Source of the DNA: Actinoallomurus sp.
Lineage (GTDB): Bacteria; Actinomycetota; Actinomycetes; Streptosporangiales; Streptosporangiaceae
Assembly: GCA_025964685.1 (NCBI GenBank)
Contig: JAOPYG010000173.1
Coordinates: 1 to 46,780 of the forward strand
DNA: 46,780 nt
Direction of reading: 5' to 3'
Shown here: positions 39,851-46,780 of the stretch, one piece after another
Layout of the letters: every line of letters begins with the position of its first letter
How positions within the stretch are numbered: position 1 is the first letter of the stretch
Translations under genes and position numbers: made by a program
The notes under the pieces: generated by a model
The model's input: the letters and a program-made list of their open reading frames with translations, nothing else
Told to the model about the DNA's origin: nothing
The model's database searches: none

Positions 39851-42703
39851 TCAGCCCGACGTGGGCGCGTTATTGCCGGCGAGGCGGGCGAGTTCGACGC
39901 GAGAGCAGATCTGGAGTTTGCGGAAGATCTGCCTCAGGTGGAACTTGACGGTGTGCGGCGAGATGAACATGCGGGTGGCCACTTGGGGATTGGTGAGTCC
40001 GTGGGCGACGAGTGCGGCGATATTGCGTTCGGTGTCGGTGAGACTGGCCCATCCGGAGACCGGGCGTTCGGAATGGCTCCAGTGACGGCGTCTCACGCCG
40101 AGGTTGCGTAGCCTGGCGCGGACGCGGGCCACGTCCCGCGCCGCGCCGACGTGCTGGTACGCCAGGAGCGCCTGGTCGAGGCTGTGGATCGCGACGTCAC
40201 GGGCGGGGCCGGCGGGCGTGTCGGCGTGCAGGACACCGAGGTCCTCGGCGGCCGAGGCGCGACTCCAGGGTCCGCGATGGGTGGCGGCGGCGTGGGCCAG
40301 GGCCGTGTGGTCGTTGTGGAGAATGCCGTGGGAGTGGGCCGCGGAGGCGGCGAGGGTGGGGAAACCGGGGTTGTCGTGGGCGAGGCGTTCCGCCATGGCG
40401 ACGATGGTTTCGGCGGTGGACCGGTCCCCGGCGGCGAGTGCGGTCCGGGTCAGCCAGGGGGCCGAGTTGGGTTCGGTCATGAGCAGCCGGCACTGCTGTA
40501 TGGGCTCCTTGAACGACACGCGGACCGCCTCCATCGCCCTGCCGGGGCCTTCTCGGGCGTCGGCGGCCAGCGCCAAGGCCCAGCTCCCCCACGCCATTCC
40601 GTACGTCGCGCCGCTGCCGCCCTGATATCGCGACTCGTAGCGCTCGACCTGCCTGGCAGCGGTGTCGACGTCACCACGACATACGGCGACGATGACGAGC
40701 ACGGCGAGCCCCAGGAGGTCGAACGCGTGCGTGTCCAGTTCGTCGGCCGTGCTCAGCCCGGCATCCGCCTCGGCGGCGGCGTCGTCAAGCCGGCCTTGGG
40801 GAAGCCGCAGGCGGGCACGGAAGAGCGCGGGGCAGGCGGCGTACGCCGTGTGGCCGAGCGCCGTGATCTCCTCGTCGGCGGCTTGCAGGACCATCTCCGC
40901 CTCCTCGAGCTCCCGCATATCCGTGAGCAGGCTGACCAGGTGCAGGCGTGGGTGCGCGTGCTGCGCCTGGAGCGGCCCGCCGGCCGCGACCCGTGTGGCT
41001 TCGCGGACATGCCCCATCGCGTCGGCGGCCCGTCCCTCCGCCCAGGCGATGGTGGTGAGCAGCACGTGAGCGCCGACCCGGGCGGGCGGGCTGTGACGTT
41101 CCCCGGCGGCCACGACGGCTTCCGCCCGCGTCCGCCCCCGCTTGTCGTGGTTGGCGAACATTCCTCGGAACAGCACCTGTTCGGCGAGACCACGCAGTTC
41201 GTCGGGAAGGCCCTCCTGGTCGAGTGCCTTCTTGGCTTCGGCCACCGCGTTCGCAGACCGGCCGGCCAGGAGCAGCGTGTTCGCCCGCTCGTACCGCAGC
41301 CGGGCCGCCTCGCACGGCAGCGTCGTCCCGCCCAGCGCCGTGCCGGCGAGCGCCACCGCCTCGACCAGCCGTCCCGCGGTCGTCAGCGCGTAGATGGCGG
41401 TCACCGTACGGCCGAATCGGCCGGGGTCGGAGGCGACGGTGAGTTCGAGAGCCCGGACGGCGAGGTCGGCCGCGGTCTGCGGGGAGGACGGCAACACCTC
41501 GCGTACCGCCCGGTCAAGGCCCCCGAGCGCCTCTGTGTCTCCCGGGCGGGCGGAGTGCAGCAGATGCGCGGCCGCGGTGATGGCCGACCCGCCTCGACTG
41601 AGCAGCATCTCCGCGGCCTGACGGTGCAACGCCTGGCGCACTGGCACGGAAACGGTCTCGGTCACGGCCCGCCACAACAGATCATGGCGGAAGGTCAGCA
41701 GGTCGTCGGCGGGTACCACGACTCCGGCCGCTTCCACCTCCTCGATGGTAGGCAGTAGCCGGCTGGGCGGTTCGCCGAGCAGGTCCGCGAGGTCGTTCGC
41801 CTCGAAGGAACGCCCGAGTACGGCCGCGACCTGCAGGAGGTGACGGGCCTGGCCCGACAACCGGCCCAGCCGGTTACGGGCGATCCACTGAACCCGCTGC
41901 GGCAGCCGCTGCGAGACCAGACGCGCGTGGCCGTCGCCGACCTCGACCGCGCCTTCGTCATGGAGGCCGCCGAGCAGCTCGACGAGCAGGAACGGATTGC
42001 CGTCCGCCCCCGCCGCCAGCGCGAGCAACGCCGGATCCGGCGCCGCACCGAGCACGTCCGTGACGACCTCCGCCACGGCCTGATCGCCAAGTGCCTCCAG
42101 CGTCATCCTCGTGGCACCCTCGCGCCCGAGGAGATCGAACAACTGGTCCACATCGGAGGCGCCGCTGCCGGTCGTACGACACAGGATCCACACCAGCGGG
42201 TAGGAGGCCAGCTCGGGTATCAGCTTCCGCAGTGCCAGCAGCGTCGTCGGATCGGCCCAGTGCAGATCGTCCAGCGTGACGAGATGCGGGCCGCGTGCGG
42301 CGCGCTCCTCCAACCGGGCCTGCAACTGCTCCACCAGCCACAACCGCACGTCCACCGCGTTCGAGCGCGCCGTTTCGTGGGACGCCAGCAGGGCCTGGGT
42401 CGACTCCCCGAGCGCCGCCATCAATGGCGCCAGCGGCGCCAGCCGAGCTGCCTCATCGGCCGTGCCTCGCGCGACGTTGAACCCCCGGTCCGCCGCGGCC
42501 GCGATCGCTTCGGCGAGCAACCGGCTCTTGCCCATGCCCGACTGGCCATCGAGCAGCAGAACCCCACCACGGCCCCGCTCGGCCGCCCGCAACAGACCGG
42601 CCAGAACCTCCCACTCCCGGCTCCGGCCGCGCCAACCAGACCGCGACGACCGCCCGAGATCGACAGCCGCCACGGCGTCCGAAGCCGTGGGCTCAGCTAC
42701 CAC
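39851..42703 (-). CDS. Large ATP-binding LuxR family regulator (LAL type)
   Basis: A 950-residue regulator of the LAL/STAND class. The N-terminal ATPase has Walker A DGQSGMGKSRLL (about 54-65) and Walker B-like HLVTLDDLHWADPTTLLALRKL, followed by a winged-helix region (RLSGQARHLLQVAAVLGRSF). The middle of about 500 residues is Ala/Leu-rich helical repeats of TPR type. The C-terminal LuxR HTH is SLTDTERNIAALVAHGLTNPQVATRMFISPHTVKFHLRQIFRKLQICSRVELARLA. The GTG start has GGGGG upstream. Relatives activate secondary-metabolite or sugar genes; the target here is unknown, and no biosynthetic cluster lies next to it in the window. Confidence 0.95.
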   Translation of the reverse strand: MVAEPTASDAVAAVDLGRSSRSGWRGRSREWEVLAGLLRAAERGRGGVLLLDGQSGMGKSRLLAEAIAAAADRGFNVARGTADEAARLAPLAPLMAALGESTQALLASHETARSNAVDVRLWLVEQLQARLEERAARGPHLVTLDDLHWADPTTLLALRKLIPELASYPLVWILCRTTGSGASDVDQLFDLLGREGATRMTLEALGDQAVAEVVTDVLGAAPDPALLALAAGADGNPFLLVELLGGLHDEGAVEVGDGHARLVSQRLPQRVQWIARNRLGRLSGQARHLLQVAAVLGRSFEANDLADLLGEPPSRLLPTIEEVEAAGVVVPADDLLTFRHDLLWRAVTETVSVPVRQALHRQAAEMLLSRGGSAITAAAHLLHSARPGDTEALGGLDRAVREVLPSSPQTAADLAVRALELTVASDPGRFGRTVTAIYALTTAGRLVEAVALAGTALGGTTLPCEAARLRYERANTLLLAGRSANAVAEAKKALDQEGLPDELRGLAEQVLFRGMFANHDKRGRTRAEAVVAAGERHSPPARVGAHVLLTTIAWAEGRAADAMGHVREATRVAAGGPLQAQHAHPRLHLVSLLTDMRELEEAEMVLQAADEEITALGHTAYAACPALFRARLRLPQGRLDDAAAEADAGLSTADELDTHAFDLLGLAVLVIVAVCRGDVDTAARQVERYESRYQGGSGATYGMAWGSWALALAADAREGPGRAMEAVRVSFKEPIQQCRLLMTEPNSAPWLTRTALAAGDRSTAETIVAMAERLAHDNPGFPTLAASAAHSHGILHNDHTALAHAAATHRGPWSRASAAEDLGVLHADTPAGPARDVAIHSLDQALLAYQHVGAARDVARVRARLRNLGVRRRHWSHSERPVSGWASLTDTERNIAALVAHGLTNPQVATRMFISPHTVKFHLRQIFRKLQICSRVELARLAGNNAPTSG

Positions 42704-43040
42704 GCCCCCAAATTACCTGGTCACCCACGTACTCCCTGGAACGCCGCAACACACCGACGACGGTTCGAAGCGTGACACACCGCTACTTCAAGGACACAAC
42801 GGGATCTTTCCCCTCAATACGTGACAACCGGACTTGAGGGGGACGCATGGGTGTCGAACATCAGATCGCCTTCTTCCTCCGGGAGCTGTCAGCACCGGAT
42901 CCGGCGCGGCGGGCGGCCGCCGCCAAGGGGCTCGCGCGGACCCGGCGGGCTGAGCATGCACACGTCCTCGTGTGGTGACCGACCCGGAGATGGTCTGGCA
43001 CACCCGCAACGCGCTCGCTCTCGGCCGTTGAGGCCGGCGT
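42704..43040. other. Gene-poor gap (337 bp) with a broken small ORF
   Basis: No intact gene of normal size is seen. The first 140 bp are the upstream region of the LuxR gene. The rest is taken by the HEAT-like remnant described separately. Confidence 0.6.
42847..43031 (+). pseudogene. Frameshifted HEAT-repeat-like small ORF
   Basis: ATG at 42847 opens 43 codons (GVEHQIAFFLRELSAPDPAR, then AAAAKGLARTRRAEHAHVL) ending at TGA 42976-42978. A second frame continues in the same style, VVTDPEMVWHTRNALALGR, with a stop at 43029-43031. Joined, the pieces form about 60 residues of paired helices as in a HEAT repeat (DPxxRxxAAKxLxR). A GGGGGA stretch stands 7 bases before the ATG. It could be a small broken gene or the leftover of a larger one. 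Confidence 0.45.
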
Positions 43041-43538
43041 TCAGTGTTGCCGGTATCCCGGATGGACTCCGGGAGTGAGGCCCTGCCGGGCGGCGATGGT
43101 CTCGAGCAGGGCGGTGAGCTGCGCGCGCTGGGTGTGGTCGAGCCCGGCGCAGATCTCCTCCTCGTGCGCCGCACCGAGGGTGCGCATCTCGGTCATGACA
43201 TGGGTGCCGTCGGCGGTGAGGTGGAGCGCGTAGTTGCGGCGGTCGCGCGGGTTGCGTCGCCGTTCGATGAGCCCCTTGCCTTCCAGGCCGTCGACGAGGG
43301 CGACGACACGGCTGGGAACGACTCCCAGCTCCTCGGCCAGTGACTGCTGGCTGCGCCCCGGCTGGGTGGCGATCATGCGCAGCAGCCCGACGTCGGCCGG
43401 GGCGACACCGAGGCCACCGAGCAGGTCAGCGAATCGTGCGGCGGCGTGGGCGCCGACCTGGGAGAGCAGGAACGCGGTCCCCCTGGGTCGTCCCGCCGGC
43501 GTTTCGACGCCGGAGCCGCTCTGCCGTGATGGGGTCAT
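43041..43538 (-). CDS. MarR family transcriptional regulator
   Basis: A 165-residue repressor. The winged helix is LLRMIATQPGRSQQSLAEELGVVPSRVVALVDGLEGKGLIERRRNPRDRRNYALHLTADG, with the typical MarR wing (RRNPRDRRNYALHLT). Helices on both sides form the dimer. The ATG at 43538 is chosen; the longer frame reaches past the divergent promoter into the SDR gene. It faces the SDR/membrane/SGNH operon and probably represses it in response to a small molecule. Confidence 0.93.
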   Translation of the reverse strand: MTPSRQSGSGVETPAGRPRGTAFLLSQVGAHAAARFADLLGGLGVAPADVGLLRMIATQPGRSQQSLAEELGVVPSRVVALVDGLEGKGLIERRRNPRDRRNYALHLTADGTHVMTEMRTLGAAHEEEICAGLDHTQRAQLTALLETIAARQGLTPGVHPGYRQH

Positions 43539-43617
43539 GCCGCAATCGTAGAGCCGCTCAAATAGTTCTGTGATATGAATGGTTCTCCTTGGTGAATCTT
43601 TAAGCGAGGAGTGGACC
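43539..43617. promoter_or_regulatory. Divergent promoter region of MarR gene and SDR operon
   Basis: A 79-bp gap that is clearly AT-richer than its surroundings (43556-43605). It must hold both promoters and the MarR site. GTTCT occurs twice (43565 and 43582) and GAATGG/GAATCT once each, but I could not settle on one clean palindrome. GAGGAG at 43606-43611 is the ribosome binding site of the SDR gene. Confidence 0.5.
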
Positions 43618-44403
43618 GTGTCGAGCGATGGCATCAGTAGCGGGCCCCACTATCCGGACCTGGCCGGCAAGGTCGCGCTGGTCACCGGTGGTTCACGGGG
43701 CATCGGAGCGGCGACCTGCCGGGCCCTGGCGGCAAACGGGGTCATGGTCGCGGTGAACGGCCGCGACCCGGCGGCGATCGACGCGACCGTCAGGCAGATC
43801 ACGGCGGCCGGTGGCACGGCGATGCCCGCGGGCGGCGACGTCACCGACGACGACGCGGTGAGGAGACTGCGTGAGTCCGTCGAGCAGACCCTGGGGCCGG
43901 TGGAGATCCTCGCGGCGTTCGCCGGCGGGCAGGGCGCTCCGGAGCCCACCGTCCAGCTCGGCGCCGACCGGTGGCGTGCGGTGCTCGAGTCCGATCTGAC
44001 CTCGGTGTTCACCACGGTGACGGCGTTCTTGCCCGCCATGATCGAGCGCGGCGGCGGAACGATCATCACGATGTCCTCCACCGCGGGACGCCGGCCGGGC
44101 GGCGCGAACGCCGCTTACGCCGCGGCGAAGGCGGGCGTGGTGATGTTCACCAGCCATCTGGCGAACGAGGTGGGCGGCCAGGGCGTACGGGTCAACTGCC
44201 TGGCGCCCTCCGCGGTGCTCAACGACCGCATGCGGCGGTTCATGTCCGCCGGCCAGCTCCAGGAACTGGCCGCGACCTACCCTCTCGGCCGCCTCGGGCA
44301 GCCGGACGACGTCGCTCAGGCCGTCCTCTACCTCGCTTCGGAGGCGTCCTCATGGATCACCGGCGTGACCCTCGACCTGACCGGCGGGAGGGTGACCGGA
44401 TGA
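43618..44403 (+). CDS. Short-chain dehydrogenase/reductase (SDR)
   Basis: A 261-residue classical SDR. The cofactor loop is ALVTGGSRGIGAATCRALAANGV, followed by GGDVTDDDAVRRL, an AFAGG strand (in place of NNAG), the catalytic Ser in ITMSSTAGRRPGGANAAYAAAKAGVVMF (YxxxK intact) and the closing YLASEASSWITGVTLDLTGG. GTG at 43618 follows GAGGAG. An Arg after the cofactor loop (VNGRDP) hints at NADP(H). It is coupled to the membrane protein gene by ATGA overlap. Substrate unknown. Confidence 0.95.
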   Translation: MSSDGISSGPHYPDLAGKVALVTGGSRGIGAATCRALAANGVMVAVNGRDPAAIDATVRQITAAGGTAMPAGGDVTDDDAVRRLRESVEQTLGPVEILAAFAGGQGAPEPTVQLGADRWRAVLESDLTSVFTTVTAFLPAMIERGGGTIITMSSTAGRRPGGANAAYAAAKAGVVMFTSHLANEVGGQGVRVNCLAPSAVLNDRMRRFMSAGQLQELAATYPLGRLGQPDDVAQAVLYLASEASSWITGVTLDLTGGRVTG

Positions 44404-45110
44404 CCTCCGCCGAGCGCTCTTCCCGCCGGACCGACGGCGGGCCACCGCTGGGAATCCTCGCTGTGGTGTTCACGGCGCTGTTCCTCGGCGGGGTCATCGT
44501 CAGCACTGCCATGGCGGGCGCGGCCTTCCCGTCACCGTTCGGCTCCTCGGCCGGGATTCTGGCCTACTTCCACGATCATCAGGAGGCCGTGAGGTTCGGC
44601 GCCTTCCTGCAGTTCGCCGCCTCGGTCCCGATGGCGATCTTCGCCGCGACCGTCTCGGCCCGGCTGCGGGGCCTCGGCATCCGCGCGCCCGGGGCGACCA
44701 TCGCCCTGGTCGGCGGGACGCTGGCAGCGGCCATGCTGACGTTCTGCGCACTGTTCAGCTGGGTGCTGTCACGCCCGGAGGTGCTCACCGAACCCGCCAC
44801 CGTCCGCACTCTGCACGACCTCGCCTTCGTCACCGGCGGCCCGGGGCATGTCGTCTTCCTGGGGCTGCTCGTGGCGGGCATCGCCGTACCCGGGTGGCTG
44901 GCCGGCCTGCTGCCGCGCCCGCTGGCGTTCACCGGCCTGGCCATCGCTCTCCTCGCCGAGCTGTGCACCCTCACGCTGCTGGTCTCCGGCGCCGCCATCA
45001 TGCTGCCCATCGCCCGCTTCACCGCGCTTGCGTGGCTGATCGCCACCGGATTCCTGCTGCCACGCACCCGGACCAGCCGGATGCCGTCCTCGAGGGAAAC
45101 ACTCGTATGA
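44400..45110 (+). CDS. Integral membrane protein of unknown function
   Basis: A 236-residue protein with about six hydrophobic segments (ILAVVFTALFLGGVIVSTAM, FGAFLQFAASVPMAIFAATV, TIALVGGTLAAAMLTFCALFSWVL, VVFLGLLVAGIAVPGWLAGLL, FTGLAIALLAELCTLTLLV, ALAWLIATGFLL). It resembles DUF4386-like actinobacterial membrane proteins in layout, without a known role. Both ends overlap neighbours by ATGA, so it is translated together with the SDR and the SGNH hydrolase. Confidence 0.88.
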   Translation: MTSAERSSRRTDGGPPLGILAVVFTALFLGGVIVSTAMAGAAFPSPFGSSAGILAYFHDHQEAVRFGAFLQFAASVPMAIFAATVSARLRGLGIRAPGATIALVGGTLAAAMLTFCALFSWVLSRPEVLTEPATVRTLHDLAFVTGGPGHVVFLGLLVAGIAVPGWLAGLLPRPLAFTGLAIALLAELCTLTLLVSGAAIMLPIARFTALAWLIATGFLLPRTRTSRMPSSRETLV

Positions 45111-45919
45111 ACGCGGCCATGACCGCACGCCTCATCCGCTTCCAGCACCCCGAGAAGGTCCTTCCCTACCTGGGAAAGCTCAGCGACCATCGCCTCGCCG
45201 CCCTGTTCGGCCTGGACCCGGATGTCTACCGGCGACTACGGCACGATCACCACGAGCAGGCGCGCAGCGCGGCCGTGGACCTGCTCGATGACCCTCGATT
45301 CGCCGCCGAGGTCGACCGGCTGCCGTTCGCACCCGGCCAGCACGTCGTGGCCATCGGCGAGAGCACGACCGACGACCTGTTGTCCTGGTTCGAGATCCTG
45401 CGGCATGTCCTCGACCTTCAGCGCCCCGACCACGGCATCACCCTGACGAACCTGGCGGTCTCCGGGCACACCACCACCCAGGCACTCACCACGCTGCCCG
45501 TCGTGTCCTTCCACCGCCCGGACTGGGTGCTGTGCATGCTCGGCACCAACGACGCCCAGCGGGTGGGAGCGGCGGACGGGCCGACACTGGTCAGCCTCAC
45601 CGAAACCGAACGCAACCTGCGGGCCCTGCGTGACCTCATGCGGCGCCTGCCCGCACGGTGGGTCTGGATCACCCCGCCCCGGGTGGAGGAGGCCCTCGTC
45701 GCGGCCTACCAGCCGTTCCAGCGAGCAGGGATCACCTGGGCCAACCCCGACCTCGACGCCGTCGCGCAGGTCATGCTCAAGCAGGGCGACCTCGCCGTTG
45801 ATGCCCGGCACGTCGTCACCCGCCAGCCCTTCCACCTCGACGACGGCTTGCACCTCTCCCTCGCCGGGCAGCAGGCGGTGACCGCCGCCCTGGTCGACGC
45901 ACTCACCGATCGACCATGA
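45107..45919 (+). CDS. Cytoplasmic SGNH/GDSL-type hydrolase
   Basis: A 270-residue esterase-like protein without a signal peptide. Block I reads VAIGESTTDDLLSW, so the classical GDS is GES with nucleophile Ser86; LAVSGHTTTQAL supplies the Gly block, MLGTNDAQR the Asn block and DGLHLSLAG the catalytic Asp246-x-x-His249. The N-terminal 75 residues are helical and unique-looking. It is the third gene of the MarR-divergent operon, coupled by ATGA, and is followed by a terminator. Substrate unknown; detoxification of an ester is one possibility given the MarR and SDR partners. Confidence 0.9.
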   Translation: MNAAMTARLIRFQHPEKVLPYLGKLSDHRLAALFGLDPDVYRRLRHDHHEQARSAAVDLLDDPRFAAEVDRLPFAPGQHVVAIGESTTDDLLSWFEILRHVLDLQRPDHGITLTNLAVSGHTTTQALTTLPVVSFHRPDWVLCMLGTNDAQRVGAADGPTLVSLTETERNLRALRDLMRRLPARWVWITPPRVEEALVAAYQPFQRAGITWANPDLDAVAQVMLKQGDLAVDARHVVTRQPFHLDDGLHLSLAGQQAVTAALVDALTDRP

Positions 45920-45930
45920 AAATCCTTTTT

Positions 45931-45962
45931 GGCGCTCCCCCCCGCCCGCTCGGCGCCTTTTT
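45931..45962 (+). terminator. Intrinsic terminator with T tract
   Basis: Arms GGCGC and GCGCC with a C-rich loop, preceded by TTTTT and followed by TTTTT (45958-45962), 11 bp after the SGNH stop. It closes the SDR operon. Confidence 0.75.
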
Positions 45963-46174
45963 GTCGGATCGTTCAGCCCTCCTTTGACCGCTCCTCTCAG
46001 GAACGCCGAAGTTCGCGTCTTCTGAGGCCACGACCTGCGGTGCTTGGCGTTGACCACTTGCGGACACCCGGCAAGCATGGATAAGTCCCGAAATGTCGGC
46101 TCTCATTGTCGCTTGTCAGCCTCAGTCAGAACGTATGTAGGACTGGGCGAGCGGCGAATGGTGAGGGCGGCAGA

Positions 46175-46780
46175 ATGTTCTACGTACGTCGATGGCTTGT
46201 ATCGGCGGGGGCCGCACTTGCCCTTGTCATCGGAACCGGCGGAGTCGTCATGGCCGCCCCGGTGGACCCGGCGGGGACGACGAGCTCCACCGCCCGTCTC
46301 AGTGACGGCCAGGCAGTCGATTCGGCCACGGCCGCCCAGAAGGTGGCGAACTACTGGACGCCCGACCGGATGCGCCGTGCCATTCCGGTTCCCGAGCAGA
46401 CCCCGGGCCCGGTGACCAAGTCACAGCCTGCGCAGCCGACCGGCCCACGGGGATCGACACCGCCGGCCAAGGCCGTCACCTCGGGGACCGGCTCCGTCAC
46501 ACCCATGATCACCGAGTCGGCGGTGGCCGGGAAGGTCTACTTCCACAAGCCGAGCGGCGGCGACTGGCAGTGCTCGGGCAGCGCGCTCAACAGCCCCTCC
46601 AAGCAACTCGTCATCACCGCCGGCCACTGCGTCCACGAGGGCCAGGGCGGAGACTGGATGCAGAACTGGACCTTCGTCCCCCGCTACCGCAGCGGATCGC
46701 GCCCGTTCGGCACCTTCGCGGCCAAGCAGCTCCGTACGTTCAGCTCCTGGGCCAGCAGCAGCGACCTGAGCCGCGACGTC
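46175..46780 (+). CDS. Secreted trypsin-like serine protease (partial, 3' end outside window)
   Basis: The first 202 residues are present. A signal peptide (RRWLVSAGAALALVIGTGGVVMA) is followed by a propeptide-like, Pro/Thr-rich stretch of about 100 residues. The S1-type domain begins GKVYFHKPSGGDWQCSGSALNS and shows the catalytic His in LVITAGHCVHEG; the sequence stops at SSDLSRDV, where the catalytic Asp is expected. The Ser lies outside. GAGGGCGG precedes the ATG. The 212-bp gap before it, after the terminator, shows nothing else I can name. Confidence 0.9.
   Translation, partial: MFYVRRWLVSAGAALALVIGTGGVVMAAPVDPAGTTSSTARLSDGQAVDSATAAQKVANYWTPDRMRRAIPVPEQTPGPVTKSQPAQPTGPRGSTPPAKAVTSGTGSVTPMITESAVAGKVYFHKPSGGDWQCSGSALNSPSKQLVITAGHCVHEGQGGDWMQNWTFVPRYRSGSRPFGTFAAKQLRTFSSWASSSDLSRDV

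Noticed and set aside
43041-43634. A longer start for the MarR gene
   Set aside because: It would cross the divergent promoter and enter the SDR gene; the start at 43538 gives a normal MarR length.
45963-46174. The AT-richer gap before the protease gene, considered for a small RNA or riboswitch
   Set aside because: No convincing paired structure, promoter pair or known aptamer pattern could be read.
1-46780. CRISPR arrays, tRNA/rRNA genes, insertion sequences, prophage genes, antibiotic biosynthetic modules
   Set aside because: Looked for throughout; no repeat-spacer pattern, tRNA fold, transposase, integrase, or PKS/NRPS motif was seen.

Overview
This window looks like chromosomal DNA of a filamentous high-GC actinobacterium. 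Codon third positions are almost all G or C, many starts are GTG, secreted proteins carry Tat-like or lipoprotein signals, and regulators are dense (LacI x3, ROK, DeoR, TetR, MarR, ArsR, a large LuxR, a two-component pair). The gene content would fit the Streptosporangiales/Thermomonosporaceae or a related soil lineage, but that placement is inference. No tRNA, rRNA, CRISPR array, insertion sequence or phage gene was seen.

Layout. 1-1605: end of an OmpR-type response regulator and its coupled histidine kinase, then a gene remnant. 1905-2627: a spermidine-synthase-like methyltransferase. 2703-9571 (minus): a glycoside island with a MalEFG-type ABC importer, a GH4 phospho-glycosidase, a BadF-type sugar kinase and a ROK repressor. 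9701-13936: a LacI regulator, a secreted TIM-barrel hydrolase with a discoidin domain, and a DUF1996 protein, tied together by three identical 14-bp palindromes. 14040-16108: a TetR regulator facing a dehydrogenase/acetyltransferase pair, all marked by ATGAC-N4-GTCAT palindromes. 16197-23440: a pectin-type operon (GH28, GH31, CE8 and a deleted SGNH esterase) divergent from a second LacI gene. 23512-25576: an EF-hand protein, a small secreted protein and a LamG-like secreted protein. 25662-28984: a secreted PQQ-type sugar dehydrogenase divergent from a third LacI gene that carries a one-base frameshift. 29517-36394: an FGGY kinase, ribose-type ABC importer, DeoR repressor and PfkB kinase, divergent from a class II aldolase; together they could take an imported ketose to triose phosphates. 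36446-38028: a lipoprotein, a flavin-binding oxidase-family protein, a truncated SRPBCC gene and an ArsR regulator. 38272-39786: a secreted pyroglutamyl-peptidase-like protein with Ser where the catalytic Cys should be. 39851-42703: a large LAL-type LuxR regulator, followed by a broken HEAT-like ORF. 43041-45919: a MarR regulator divergent from a coupled SDR / membrane protein / SGNH hydrolase operon, ending in a clear terminator. 46175-46780: the start of a secreted trypsin-like protease.

Two themes stand out. First, sugar use is organised as small units of regulator, importer or secreted enzymes, and cytoplasmic kinase or glycosidase, and most of the sites that would wire these units can be read directly as palindromes. 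The three LacI genes sit beside three related but distinct palindromes, which looks like a local recognition code. Second, at least five genes are in visible decay (1667-1845, 21852-22271, 27900-28984, 37448-37693, 42847-43031), two of them by apparent internal or terminal deletion inside otherwise intact operons.
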